64,000 nt of DNA from Legionella sp. (GCA_031291095.1 JARLJR010000011.1:1-64000); one strand, 5' to 3'. Positions 27,001-34,674 are shown, numbered from the stretch's first letter. Made by a program: numbers and translations. The notes: a model not told the origin generated them from the letters alone.

Positions 27001-27656
27001 TATATACAACTAATCCATCGCTAGTGGATGATGAAAACCGAACCCTCTTGGGCAAGTATGCAGAAGATGCCGAGGAGCTCGCTGAGGCCTTAACCGCTTT
27101 ATATACGACCAATCCATCACTAGTGAATGATGAAAACCGTACCCTCTTGGGCAAGCATGCTGAAGATGCCACAGAACTCGCTTATGTCTTAAGCGAATTA
27201 TATAAAGTAAATCCATCGCTGCTGAATGATGAAAACCGTGCCCTCTTGGACATGCATGCTGAAGATGCCGAGGCTATAGCCTACACCTTGAGCATATTAC
27301 ATAAAGCAAATCCACATTTAGTGAATGATGAAAATCGGACCCTATTGAACAAGCATGCTGAAGATGCTAAGGAGATCGCTAAAGCCTTAAAAATTTTATA
27401 TAACACCGTTCCATCACTAATAAATAATGAAAATTATCACCTTTTGGCAACTCAAGCTCCCGATGCTTTGAAAATCGCATCCGATTTAATTCATGAATAT
27501 CAAGCAAAAAAAGTACATCAAAAAGAGCAGATTTATATTGCCCCCCATGGTATTTCAAGCTTAGAAAAACAACAGCGCATAAAAGAGTCGCTTCAAGAAG
27601 AAAAGAAAACCGCTGAATTAAGCGAAAACAAAACGCCAGCGCCTAAAGGAGGTTAG
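24015..27656 (+). CDS. Large effector candidate with about eighteen 33-residue repeats
   Basis: About 1213 residues, family not recognised. Residues 1-280 are helical. Residues about 295-420 form a distinct globular part with GHITNCCQSIGGHSEQCV and HNGFYVLLEG, loosely like PcfJ-type sequences. From about 550 to 1165 there are about eighteen tandem 33-residue repeats (LL-x-x-x-A-x-x-A-x-x-I-A-x-A-L-x-x-LY-x-x-NPSLVNDEN-x-x), predicted as paired helices like armadillo or TPR solenoids. The C-terminus (KESLQEEKKTAELSENK) is Glu-rich like the E-block of Dot/Icm substrates. ATG 24015 with AAGGA upstream is preferred to the in-frame GTG at 23994. A second copy of its last 24 codons lies at 31778-31849. 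Confidence 0.75.
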   Translation: MALGINEFYQYVFGTFSQIEINAQAPENKRKELLAKKKTAIQNKFTSITENTALSLQFRGLLRELNNEELEELLYGNHTDQIEPTPFPKDEIILERFESLDQHYAYFTQDKTAKDRFITFFKACKLMADFDEMNNTEHDNLAYEHAYKILVLTGSKNILDVEKFLEKYSDRFKDGKPIHDMLLRAIPKNDPPIHLADWQKLIKAAGFKAITLFQRAPDIEKALDHNEPHAPKTISEAAVAASSLSYKRAKENLELATLCERYNVDELSFNKCLDIKPKTTDQLPDVSIDGSLVGHPGYHLVKLPVNDPRAFILGHITNCCQSIGGHSEQCVIDGITRAHNGFYVLLEGKPNDNAPPLINGAINYEHYALVGQGYAWLSQKDNLTFDSWENLTPSVGDKVIVPILQQFGERVTQQEHSRILRVTIGTGGKTPDSYSDTLPLSETMAEGYAYGDATQQALVYLNQSKINTLQSALQQRQGKSRSVGEITSLQQLEQLEHLFIDEKNIQNYKNALGEHYENFLMHCLKNASFLWIASILDKQQLLNKDLCHTLINEEQHADGIADTLSTLYNTNLSLVHDENFKLLTNQAQNAKYIAMALNALYKASTSLVNDENFKLLTNQAQNAESISKALNTLYKANPSLVNDENFKLLINQAQNAEPIAMALDTLYKANPSLVNDEIVKFLIHRTQNTIRLAEALKTLYKTSPSLLNDANIALLDKNAQDAMEIAETLTILYKVNPTLVNNANRSLLDKHAENAAEIAQALDELYITNPSLVSDENFKCLTKQAQNAGGVTRGLIKLYKTNPSLANDENCSILDKNANHAQGIAEVLILLYKADPTLVNDANRTLLDKHVQNVREISQALSELYITNPSLLNDENFKLLTNQAQNARRIAHALCRLYIYNPLLLNDENRSLLSRHTEDAEELAKALTTLYTTNPSLVDDENRTLLGRHTVYSEELAKALTTLYTTNPSLVDDENRTLLSKYAEDAEELAEALTTLYTTNPSLVDDENRTLLGKYAEDAEELAEALTALYTTNPSLVNDENRTLLGKHAEDATELAYVLSELYKVNPSLLNDENRALLDMHAEDAEAIAYTLSILHKANPHLVNDENRTLLNKHAEDAKEIAKALKILYNTVPSLINNENYHLLATQAPDALKIASDLIHEYQAKKVHQKEQIYIAPHGISSLEKQQRIKESLQEEKKTAELSENKTPAPKGG
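25750..27450 (+). repeat. Tandem 99-bp repeats in the large effector candidate
   Basis: About eighteen in-frame 99-bp units. Units at about 26760-27130 are the most alike (ED-A-EELA-ALTTLYTTNPSLVDDENRT), which indicates recent duplication in the middle of the array, while the first and last units are diverged. Confidence 0.85.
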
Positions 27657-27736
27657 GTATCATTTAGCTTTTTCTTAATCGTCTCAGCACGTCCCGCTCA
27701 GAAATCATTGTTCATCAATGAGTTATTATTTTTTTC

Positions 27737-28126
27737 TTATCTTGTCACGGTGCTTTGACGTGGTGTTAAAACAGCCAAGACAAGAGCAACAATAAATAAA
27801 GCAGGAACATCACCATATAAATGGGCAAAATGCTGAGGGTAGTATACTGCTTGGATTGCCATGATACTGCCATGCACTATACTAGACCAAACTGTAAACC
27901 AAATTAAACTTAAGTGCTGAATTGGATTCTTCGCAGCCAGGATTAAAAAAATGCCCAATGTAGCATAAACTCCTAATATCATTTGTAAATAGACATTTTG
28001 CCCAACTAAGTGCCATGCCCAGCCTGAAGGCCAAAAATGAGTTAAGGGATATACTGCGAAGGTAAAAATCAGTCCAAAAATAACTAAGGCAACACGAAGC
28101 ATTTTATAATCGTTGTGGATATCCAT
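27737..28126 (-). CDS. Four-helix membrane protein (DUF6632-like)
   Basis: 129 residues with four membrane helices (about 10-28, 42-64, 75-95 and 105-122) and conserved polar positions (WSSIVHGSIMAIQAVYYPQHFAHLYGD). The pattern fits the small DUF6632 family of unknown function. A strong AGGAGA ribosome-binding site precedes the ATG. It converges with the repeat-protein gene, with no clear terminator between them. Confidence 0.6.
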   Translation of the reverse strand: MDIHNDYKMLRVALVIFGLIFTFAVYPLTHFWPSGWAWHLVGQNVYLQMILGVYATLGIFLILAAKNPIQHLSLIWFTVWSSIVHGSIMAIQAVYYPQHFAHLYGDVPALFIVALVLAVLTPRQSTVTR

Positions 28127-28189
28127 GATAATCTCCTGTTGAAATACATCAAACTCCTTATATTAATTATAGATTGGATGGCATCCGGA

Positions 28190-28345
28190 TAAATTAGTCG
28201 ATTACCCATTCACCGACAAATTATTTCGGAGATTAATGAAGTAACAAATAAAGCTTGGGGTTTGGGTGACCAACTTTTCAAAAAAGTACTAAGCAAAAAT
28301 GTGGTCGGCAAACTAAACGTATAGCAAGAGATGGGACCGAAAGCT
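28190..28345 (+). pseudogene. Possible 3' remnant of a REP-associated (Y1) transposase
   Basis: One frame reads EINEVTNKAWGLGDQLFKK and a neighbouring frame then reads KRWDRK. This resembles the C-terminal end of REP-associated tyrosine transposases (pattern N-K-x-W-x-L-G-x-x-x-F-K, then R-G-x-x-R-K). It has no start and is frameshifted. This is the only recognisable content of the 358-base gap between 28126 and 28485. The match is short and unconfirmed. Confidence 0.25.
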
Positions 28346-28442
28346 ACGCTATTTAAAAAATTAATAGGGTCTTACATCAATCAAGTCTGCTCCTTGATAT
28401 AACCTTTTTTGATATTCGCTTTAGGCGCGAATCAATAGCAAG

Positions 28443-28471
28443 AAGCCTTACTTTTTCTCAAAATAAGGCTT
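28443..28471 (-). terminator. Hairpin after the 155-residue protein gene
   Basis: AAGCCTTA (28443-28450) and TAAGGCTT (28464-28471) pair around a 13-base loop, 14 bases beyond the stop of the minus-strand gene at 28485. The following sequence is only weakly U-rich. Confidence 0.4.
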
Positions 28472-28484
28472 ATCCTGTTTCAGG

Positions 28485-28952
28485 TTAGATTGTAGGAGCA
28501 GATTCCCTGATTTCAGAATTTACTATGCCAGCCGGCGCTGAACTCGTTGCTTCAGCAGCAAAAAATAATAATGTTTTTGAAGAATAATTCATTTTTGATT
28601 TTTGCACTAAACCCACAAGTTCGTCATGCAGTTTCTTCATGCTCGCTTCCGAATCTTTGGCACTGTAATATTTACCACCAAATTTCTCTTGGAGTATTTT
28701 TTCATAGCTAGAAAGAAACTCTTCTTTATCTTGTTGAGAAGCAAAGTTCATCTTAATCAATCTATGATGGTAATATTGTCTAAAATCGTCTTCTAATTCA
28801 GAATAAGTAAGACCTTCTTCTGATGGGCCATCCTCAGGAAGTCGAAAAGTGTTTGCAACCTCATTGATACTGAAAGATAAACTCCCACCACCATAGAGAT
28901 TAAAATAATTTTGTATTTTTATATGGATATAAACTTTCACTTTTTTCCTCAC
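28485..28952 (-). CDS. Hypothetical protein, effector candidate
   Basis: Up to 155 residues from a GTG start; no ribosome-binding site is obvious, so the start is uncertain. The family is not recognised. It is soluble and mixed charged, with a helical centre (FASQQDKEEFLSSYEKILQEKFG) and a small-residue, acidic C-terminus (EATSSAPAGIVNSEIRESAP). It is divergent from the 423-residue protein gene. Each of the two has a copy of the 21-bp palindrome upstream (here 56 bases before the start), which suggests common control. Confidence 0.5.
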   Translation of the reverse strand: MRKKVKVYIHIKIQNYFNLYGGGSLSFSINEVANTFRLPEDGPSEEGLTYSELEDDFRQYYHHRLIKMNFASQQDKEEFLSSYEKILQEKFGGKYYSAKDSEASMKKLHDELVGLVQKSKMNYSSKTLLFFAAEATSSAPAGIVNSEIRESAPTI

Positions 28953-29007
28953 AATTTATCATTAAAAAAACATATTGCTCCATTTTAGCCTCAAAAAGTA
29001 TCATGTC

Positions 29008-29028
29008 ATACCGTAAAAAATACGGTAT
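29008..29028. promoter_or_regulatory. 21-bp palindrome, copy 1 (upstream of the 155-residue protein)
   Basis: ATACCGTA and TACGGTAT are perfect 8-bp arms around five A. It lies 56 bases upstream of the minus-strand start at 28952. The same element occurs at 29377, 45323 and 60627, each upstream of a gene, and nowhere inside the coding sequences I checked. The form suits a dimeric repressor or activator site. Confidence 0.55.
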
Positions 29029-29376
29029 TTATCTTCAATAATGAAATTAAACATTTTTTATATGTCGGCTCATAGCTGCAATCTAAACCCATCCGTATCG
29101 ATAGAACCTAATGCAGAAGAATTAGACACAAAAATCGTAAAAAAAAGCTAGGCCCTGTTAATATTTCTGTGCTGATAATTATAAAAATCTTGAATATTAA
29201 AGAAAAGAAAATGTAGAAAACCTGATTATTTTGCCATTCTCCCGTAACGCATCTGCTTATGGAAGTCTTCGTTGCTTAATATCTTTTGGTCCCATTAACA
29301 GCATAATAGCGAGAATCATCATCTAGCATCAGCACTGTCGGCTTCAAAAGCAAGCTTTGATAGTTTATTTGAAATG

Positions 29377-29397
29377 ATACCGTATTTTTTACGATAA
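29377..29397. promoter_or_regulatory. 21-bp palindrome, copy 2 (upstream of the 423-residue protein)
   Basis: ATACCGTA-N5-TACGATAA, imperfect in the right arm. It lies 56 bases before ATG 29453, the same distance as copy 1 from its own gene. The roughly 350 bases between copies 1 and 2 hold no gene that I can support. Confidence 0.5.
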
Positions 29398-29452
29398 TAT
29401 AGTTTGTTTTGTTGTTTTAAAATAGAACAAATTATGCAGAAAGGATTAACAA

Positions 29453-30724
29453 ATGAAAAAATACTCTTCTGAAGATCTAGCAGCCAAACAGGTTATTTTC
29501 AACACTTATGTAATGCCATTTTTAAATGCGATACAAAATGCAAATTTACCCATGAAAACGGTGATTCAAGCAAGCATGAACCATTTTCAAATAAGTGTTG
29601 CAAAAAGTTACAGAATTAATTTGGCTAATTATCTGCAAAATATTAATGAAACAAATACAGATCCTTTGCTTATAACACTACTCTTAATGAATGAAGAATT
29701 AAAAATCACCTATATTAAATTAGGGCAATTTTACATGAATGGGATAATGGAAAACGCAGCAGCAACAGAAGAGGTGGATGTAGATGTAGATGTAGACGCT
29801 AAGAAAAAAAGAAAACAAAAAGAAACCGAACAAACTAGAACTATGGTCCGTGAGTTATTACTCGAAAAATTGGCTCTTTTTCCTGAATTTCACCCCACCC
29901 AAATTGATACTAAAGTAATCGAGCCTGTAAGCGCATTTAATGAAGAAAGTGCCTTAGCTTTACCCATCGAATTAAACTTACGTATTGCCCGTATTATTCA
30001 GAATCATCCAGAAGCAGTTAAAAATTATCGCCAAGCATCAAAACAAACCTATACGATGCAAAAGTTAAACCAAGACAAGTTAGAGAATGTTTATTACATA
30101 CTTAGCAAACCGATTATAATCACTCAAGAACGCCAGTCCTATCAGAGCGATTTAGAAATTTCTCTACGCAAAAATATTCCGAACGAAGAGCTAATTAACT
30201 CTATTCGGTTTGAACCACAAACGTTAGTTCCTTTATTTAAATCCTTTTATGATGCAGTAGAATATGCTCATTTCCTACAAAAAGGAGGAACCGCATATGG
30301 GCAAGAAGAGGTTGGCATGATGCCCGCTATCATCATGGTTGCTGCCGTCAGTGATTTGTCTGAATTGGTTTTTCAAGACCAAATAATCACGTTAAATAAT
30401 GGATACCTGGGAGGTTCTTATGATTCCAGTAGACGAGATGTTTGGATCTCATCTGCAAATGTTGCTCCTACAACACTTTTTCCCTTGATGGCGATATCTC
30501 TTTACAATCAAGGAAATTTTGCCCAGTATTCCACTTTAAATAAGCCGTTAAATCTTAAATCGGTTCTCTTTAATAACAATCCTCCCCCGAAGCACTCGGC
30601 TAATTCTAGTTTATTTAATAGATTTTGTAATTTTTTCTCTTCTTTTCTTTCTACCGATGAAACAAATGAATCATTCGAAAATCAAGCAGAATCCTCTGCA
30701 GGGCCTAATAGAGAACATCGGTAA
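29453..30724 (+). CDS. Hypothetical protein, effector candidate
   Basis: 423 residues, family not recognised. It is mainly helical with no signal peptide or membrane segment. A short VDVDVDVDA run followed by a Lys-rich patch (about residues 110-125) separates an N-terminal helical part from the rest. The centre has GTAYGQEEVGMMPAIIMVAAV and a Trp-containing strand. The C-terminus is polar and acidic (STDETNESFENQAESS), as in many Dot/Icm substrates. AAAGGA precedes ATG 29453. It carries the 21-bp palindrome upstream and is followed by a strong hairpin before the convergent exported-protein gene. Confidence 0.6.
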   Translation: MKKYSSEDLAAKQVIFNTYVMPFLNAIQNANLPMKTVIQASMNHFQISVAKSYRINLANYLQNINETNTDPLLITLLLMNEELKITYIKLGQFYMNGIMENAAATEEVDVDVDVDAKKKRKQKETEQTRTMVRELLLEKLALFPEFHPTQIDTKVIEPVSAFNEESALALPIELNLRIARIIQNHPEAVKNYRQASKQTYTMQKLNQDKLENVYYILSKPIIITQERQSYQSDLEISLRKNIPNEELINSIRFEPQTLVPLFKSFYDAVEYAHFLQKGGTAYGQEEVGMMPAIIMVAAVSDLSELVFQDQIITLNNGYLGGSYDSSRRDVWISSANVAPTTLFPLMAISLYNQGNFAQYSTLNKPLNLKSVLFNNNPPPKHSANSSLFNRFCNFFSSFLSTDETNESFENQAESSAGPNREHR

Positions 30725-30767
30725 TCCATACAGTAGGCCATTGATACTTTTGTAGAAAAATATCAAA

Positions 30768-30799
30768 ATCCAGGTGCCCTCTTCTGATGGCGCCTGGAT
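30768..30799. terminator. Hairpin between convergent genes
   Basis: An 11-pair stem (ATCCAGGTGCC at 30768-30778 with GGCGCCTGGAT at 30789-30799, one T-G pair) with a 10-base loop sits between the stop codons at 30724 and 30805. It is probably a bidirectional terminator, although the U-runs are poor. Confidence 0.55.
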
Positions 30800-30804
30800 A
30801 ACCG

Positions 30805-31563
30805 TTAACATGCTATCTGGCTAAGCTCTATAGAAAGAATGTTTGTATTAGAGCCAGAAATCTGTGAACTCGTATTACCCCCTACATTACCTGGAGAAAA
30901 ACTTAATCCACAGGTATCACCTGGAGCGAGGCTAGCTGGGCAAGTATTATTGATGATCGTGATTCCAAGATCAGGACTATTCACAATCGCATTAAGACCA
31001 ATTGCAGGATTTGCACCCTCGTTCGAAATACTAATCTCCGCGGGAAAACCACCAGTATTTTGCGTACACAATTGCACCATTGGCTGCCCAGTCGTCAAAG
31101 TTGTTGTTGATGGCGTACAAACAATTGCCTGCATATCAAAATGAGTAACTGTTGTATTCGTACCTTTAACCAAAATATTGCTTATCGAAAAAGATGCGGC
31201 ACTGTTCGTATTAAACGAAATCACACAGCTATTATTAGGATATAATTCTGTGGGACAAGAATTATTCGTTACCACGTAAGACGTAAAATAAGGATTCGTA
31301 GAAAATGCCTGGATATTCTTCGCAATAATCCGCGAATTGTTTTTAATTGTAATTGAACCCGGTTGAGATAAACAAGGCGCATTTACTTCGCTGATTACAA
31401 TAGAACAATTTTGTAATGAGCGTAAGCAAGGTCGTACCTCGGCATTCTTTCCGTTAATTCCAATAACTAGCTCCGCTTTTTGTAGTGTAGTCGCCTCTGC
31501 TGCAAATACATCGCTATAAGGCAACGCCAATAAGATTAAATTTCCCCACAGTTTATAATTCAT
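30805..31563 (-). CDS. Exported Ig-like repeat protein
   Basis: About 252 residues. The start at 31563 (MNYKLWG) gives a signal peptide ending VFAAEA and has AAGGA upstream; an earlier in-frame start at 31611 would hide the signal. The mature part holds two beta-sandwich-like units, each ending in the pattern N-x-(T/S)-C-P-x-x-L-x-P-x-x-x-C-x-(I/L)-S-F. The same pattern occurs in the repeat protein at 18142-20022, so the two are probably related in their Ig-like parts. It ends in a single Cys. Secreted or surface location is inferred; the function is unknown. Confidence 0.6.
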   Translation of the reverse strand: MNYKLWGNLILLALPYSDVFAAEATTLQKAELVIGINGKNAEVRPCLRSLQNCSIVISEVNAPCLSQPGSITIKNNSRIIAKNIQAFSTNPYFTSYVVTNNSCPTELYPNNSCVISFNTNSAASFSISNILVKGTNTTVTHFDMQAIVCTPSTTTLTTGQPMVQLCTQNTGGFPAEISISNEGANPAIGLNAIVNSPDLGITIINNTCPASLAPGDTCGLSFSPGNVGGNTSSQISGSNTNILSIELSQIAC

Positions 31564-31777
31564 CCGCTCATGTCCTTGGCTATTAAGTAAAGGATTAAGA
31601 TTAATCCACATCTTTTGCTATAGAAGTGAAAATATTATTTACTTTCGCCCATAATACATGGTTCTAAATTTTATGAAATCATGGTAACCAATAGGGTCAA
31701 ATTGCAACAATGAAATAGCACTATGCAAGACAATCTCTCAATCGAGTGTGATTCTTAGGTTCTTCTTGAACAGGCGT

Positions 31778-31849
31778 GAACAACTGCGCCTGAAAGAGTC
31801 ACTTCAAAAAGAAAAGAAAACCGCAGAATTAAGCGAAAATAAAACGACT
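31778..31849 (+). pseudogene. 3' remnant of a paralogue of the 33-residue-repeat protein
   Basis: This stretch encodes LKESLQKEKKTAELSENKT in one frame, almost identical to the C-terminal end of the protein at 24015-27656 (KESLQEEKKTAELSENKT). No start or further similarity is seen upstream. It directly precedes the degraded tRNA-Arg fragment, so it probably marks an old recombination junction. Confidence 0.6.
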
Positions 31850-31870
31850 TTTGGCTTGCTTATATTAAGG

Positions 31871-31917
31871 CATCAAACCATGGTGTCTGAGGTTCGATTC
31901 CCTCCGAGCGCGCCATT
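31871..31917 (+). repeat. Degraded third copy of the tRNA-Arg 3' end
   Basis: The last 19 bases before the CCA (TCCCTCCGAGCGCG region, CCATT end) match tRNA-Arg(TCG). Upstream bases, including the anticodon arm, carry several mismatches and the rest of the tRNA is missing. With 11413 and 17753 this makes three collinear copies, consistent with tandem accretion of islands at one att site. Confidence 0.6.
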
Positions 31918-31950
31918 ATAAAGCGATGTATATGTATAAGAAGCGGATAT

Positions 31951-32208
31951 TTATATGCAGGGGCCTTCCGATAAACGTAGATTCAATAAACTACTGGGAA
32001 TAATATTCATGTATCCTTTATTAACAGCAAACTCGATTAATTCCGATTTCTTATCACAAACGAATTTATTTTTTAATTGTTCAACATACTGTTCTATAGT
32101 ACGCGGAGATAAATGCAACTGCTTAGCGACTTCTTTGTTGGTCTTGCCACGTAAGAGATAAAATAAGCATTCCATTTCATATGAACTTATTTTGAAGTTA
32201 TTCACCAT
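31951..32208 (-). CDS. Stand-alone LuxR-type HTH regulator
   Basis: 85 residues made almost entirely of a LuxR/GerE helix-turn-helix (ISSYEMECLFYLLRGKTNKEVAKQLHLSPRTIEQYVEQLKNKF). No sensory or receiver domain is present, and the frame is closed directly upstream by TAA and TGA. It is therefore either a short regulator or the surviving end of a longer one. The ribosome-binding site is poorly placed (GAGG one base before ATG), so GTG at 32205 is an alternative start. It borders the third tRNA-Arg fragment. Confidence 0.7.
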   Translation of the reverse strand: MVNNFKISSYEMECLFYLLRGKTNKEVAKQLHLSPRTIEQYVEQLKNKFVCDKKSELIEFAVNKGYMNIIPSSLLNLRLSEGPCI

Positions 32209-32416
32209 GCCTCATTACCAGTCGTCTGCTCAATTCCACTGCTATAAAACCAGCCGAGTACTTTACACGGGCTTAATCAAGAAACAGAATAAATTTCTCA
32301 ACATAAGAAATATCCCGCGGGACATATCCCAGGATATTTCTATTATATGGCGCTTAGAAATGGAGTCTTTAAATTCAACTAATAACAATTTGATCTTAAA
32401 AATTTTAGCTATTTAC

Positions 32417-32983
32417 TTATTTGGTAAATTTTAGTTGCGTAGATGAAGTTAATTCTTCTTTTGCTACTATGTTAAAAAGGGCTGGCATTTTTTCATAGAT
32501 TTTTTTTATAAGAAGGTCATCCTCTTTACTATTATTTTCAAATAGTATTATTTCATGCGAAGGTCTCTCAAAAAATTTATCCATCTCGTTGGCATACCGC
32601 AGACTTACTTTACTTTTTTTATTTTGATATCGGCTGCTGATGAAATTTTCTCGAAGCGTTGATTCGACTTCAATCATTACAAATTTAAGGTCAGATATTG
32701 CATTTAATAACTTAAGTCGATGTTTGTCGAGATACATTGCTTGTGAGATAACAAAACTCTGCTTCGGAGTTTTTTCTTTTTGTGTTTTGATCACATCTAT
32801 CAAGACATTGACAAACTCATCAATCATTTGTGGGGTCATTTGTTCATCTTCGATTAAACAATCTAGCATTCTTGGGGTGATATGTTTATCGCCATCGATA
32901 TGAATGATGTTTCGATTTTCGAGTAGGCTTCCTATATAACTTTTCCCAGAACCAGTTTTACCAAACAAAAAATAAATAGTCAT
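32417..32983 (-). CDS. P-loop kinase-like protein
   Basis: 188 residues. Walker A is GKTGSGKS at about residues 8-15, followed by IIHIDGDKH, the pattern of gluconate/shikimate-type small-molecule kinases and related ATPases. Charged helices follow (STLRENFISSRYQ) where the lid would be. The substrate is unknown. The weak upstream sequence makes the ATG at 32983 the best but not a certain start. It is isolated, with no operon partner. Confidence 0.65.
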   Translation of the reverse strand: MTIYFLFGKTGSGKSYIGSLLENRNIIHIDGDKHITPRMLDCLIEDEQMTPQMIDEFVNVLIDVIKTQKEKTPKQSFVISQAMYLDKHRLKLLNAISDLKFVMIEVESTLRENFISSRYQNKKSKVSLRYANEMDKFFERPSHEIILFENNSKEDDLLIKKIYEKMPALFNIVAKEELTSSTQLKFTK

Positions 32984-33207
32984 TGATTACTACCAAGTAA
33001 TAAATATTTTATCAAATGACAATACATTAAAATAATCAGGATGTGTACTTTATTTTTATTTACTTCCGGCTATGAATGATTCAGCCAGTTTTTCTTTCCC
33101 CCAGAGGTTAACTTATTGGCAGCCAATCCTCACAAGAGAGTTCCAGTGAGGATTGAATAAATAATCTCAATAATTAAAATTAAGATGTCGCAGAGTACCT
33201 CTATTCA

Positions 33208-33714
33208 TTAAACGGGAGAATTATATTTTTTCCAATCCTCTTCCAGTGTACTGTTAGGACGTGTTTCATGAACGCCTAAAACAATGCCTCCGGATTTAAT
33301 TCCAGATTCATAAATTTTGGCTTTATCCTCAGGAATTCCCCAACCGATTAATGCACCGATTAATCCCCCTGCGATTCCACCAGCACCTGCGCCGGCCAAT
33401 CCCGCCGCTAAGGGTCCCGCCACAACTAAACCTAAGCCTGGGATAATGAGACTTGTTCCAATAGCAGCTATTGCTGCAACAATACCCCCAATAGCAGCTC
33501 CTGTAGCACCACCTACACCAGCTCCTTGAGGAGCTTTCGATTCTTCTTTTACTAAAACAGAATCATAGTATTTCTTACGAGAATCTTCGGACATAATGAC
33601 ATTGATATCTTTTGGGGTATACCCATTTTTCAATGCGTCATTATATGCTTTTTCTGCTGACTCTCTGTCTTTAAACAATTCAGTAGTAACTAGCATATCT
33701 TTTTTAGTGCTCAT
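33208..33714 (-). CDS. General stress protein with glycine-zipper helices
   Basis: 168 residues. The N-terminus (VTTELFKDRESAEKAYNDALKNGYTPKDINVIMSE-type pattern) fits the YflT/general stress protein 17M family. Residues about 65-130 are Gly/Ala-rich helices (glycine zippers) that can associate with membranes. A C-terminal segment repeats the fold (KSGGIVLGVHETRP). AAGGGAA lies before the ATG. The physiological role is not established. Confidence 0.65.
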   Translation of the reverse strand: MSTKKDMLVTTELFKDRESAEKAYNDALKNGYTPKDINVIMSEDSRKKYYDSVLVKEESKAPQGAGVGGATGAAIGGIVAAIAAIGTSLIIPGLGLVVAGPLAAGLAGAGAGGIAGGLIGALIGWGIPEDKAKIYESGIKSGGIVLGVHETRPNSTLEEDWKKYNSPV

Positions 33715-33771
33715 GATTATTCCCTTATAAGTTAATATAAAATTAATTTTATTAATTTGAAGCTACATTAT

Positions 33772-34010
33772 TTATCGGAGTAGCAATAAATAACTGTTCC
33801 TTTAGCATTTTTAGGCTTTAACACTACAGGATTCACTCTTGCGCTTTGCGGTTTCTCGTTAAGGCAACGATAGCCTGAATAGGTATAATAATAATTACCT
33901 TCCGGCATGAGTTCCTGAGTTTTTAGGGCTTGAGCGACTTGTTCTTTTTCTTGGGGGATGAGTAACGCTGTGAGAATGCGCTGCTTTTGATTGGGCTCTG
34001 GACAGTGTAT
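33772..34010 (-). pseudogene. Out-of-frame gene remnant overlapping the phasin 3' end
   Basis: In a different frame from the phasin, this stretch encodes NQKQRILTALLIPQEKE, then LMPEGNYYYTYSGYRCLNEKP, and ends at TAA (33772-33774). It has normal composition but no start of its own before the internal ATG. It looks like the 3' end of another gene, or of a longer phasin-linked protein, shifted out of frame. The family is not recognised. Confidence 0.4.
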
Positions 34011-34323
34011 TCATGGCTGAATTGTGGGCAGATTGAGTTTGCCGTAGAAAAGCCATTGATTTATCTTCAACATCATCGGACAAATTTATCCAGGAATTTT
34101 CCAAGATATTAAATAATTGAGAGATATAATCTAAACTTGCGTGGCCGTTCTCTATAAAAATTTTCATGTTTTTTTCTAATAAAGCTTGGGGGCCATGAAG
34201 TTGTGTTAATTCTTGAGGCTCAAGATAAGCAAATTTTTTCAGTGCTTTTTGATTGAGCTCCATAATTTGTTGTATAGGGTCATTTAAATTAAGTGGATTT
34301 ATATTGAAATTAAAATTTTGCAT
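33895..34323 (-). CDS. Phasin-family protein
   Basis: 142 residues from ATG 34323, which has AAGGAG ideally placed. Residues 1-110 have the phasin pattern (NPIQQIMELNQKALKKFAYL-like helix, then NGHASLDYISQLFNILENSW, then AMNTLSRAQSKA). Phasins coat polyhydroxyalkanoate granules, the storage polymer of Legionella. The last 30 or so residues (HSVTHPPRKRTSRSSPKNSG) are unusual, basic and proline-rich, and overlap a second coding-like frame. The natural C-terminus may therefore have been changed by a frameshift. Confidence 0.65.
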   Translation of the reverse strand: MQNFNFNINPLNLNDPIQQIMELNQKALKKFAYLEPQELTQLHGPQALLEKNMKIFIENGHASLDYISQLFNILENSWINLSDDVEDKSMAFLRQTQSAHNSAMNTLSRAQSKAAHSHSVTHPPRKRTSRSSPKNSGTHAGR

Positions 34324-34341
34324 GGTTATCTCCTTATTGCA

Positions 34342-34385
34342 TTGCACCATCTCATCTTAGGCTACTTTTAGATGACATGGTGCAA
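34342..34385 (-). promoter_or_regulatory. Stem-loop in the phasin leader
   Basis: TTGCACCAT (34342-34350) pairs with ATGGTGCAA (34377-34385), and an inner CATCT/AGATG pair extends the stem. It lies just upstream of the ribosome-binding site of the phasin gene on the minus strand. It could be a leader hairpin or an operator. Confidence 0.35.
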
Positions 34386-34652
34386 AAGAGATCCTTAAGT
34401 TATTAAAGGCAAACCCTACTCGTTACCCATCCAGATATCTTTTTAAATGAAAAATTAATAAAGAAATAACTTATGAATTGAATATATCCATGTCAACAGT
34501 GGATACGTATCGAGCAGGCATTATACACAAGATGGAAGCCAAAACTGTAACCCATTTTATTAAAATGCATTTACATAAATGCTTTATTATAAGGAAAGAG
34601 GAACTCTCAATTAAACCATAAATAAAAACTTGAACTATTTTTTTGATTGACT
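34386..34652. other. Upstream region of the CheB/CheR operon
   Basis: AT-rich, with no gene or repeat that I can support. It presumably holds the divergent promoters of the phasin gene and the signalling operon. Confidence 0.4.
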
Positions 34653-34668
34653 CAACACCTTAAGGTGT
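34653..34668. promoter_or_regulatory. 16-bp perfect palindrome at the ribosome-binding site of the CheB/CheR gene
   Basis: AACACCTTAAGGTGTT is fully self-complementary, and its AAGGTG part is the likely ribosome-binding site for the start at about 34675. It could be an operator, or it could hide the ribosome-binding site through dimer or hairpin pairing. Confidence 0.4.
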
Positions 34669-34674
34669 TAATCT

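Noticed and set aside
26660-27172. Minus-strand open frames opposite the 33-residue repeats (also 25967-26461 and 25559-25867)
   Set aside because: They are shadows of the repeated plus-strand gene, rich in S, A and V from reversed codons, with no ribosome-binding sites.
32192-32434. 80-codon plus-strand open frame between the LuxR-type and P-loop genes
   Set aside because: It overlaps the LuxR-type gene start and has no recognisable pattern or ribosome-binding site.
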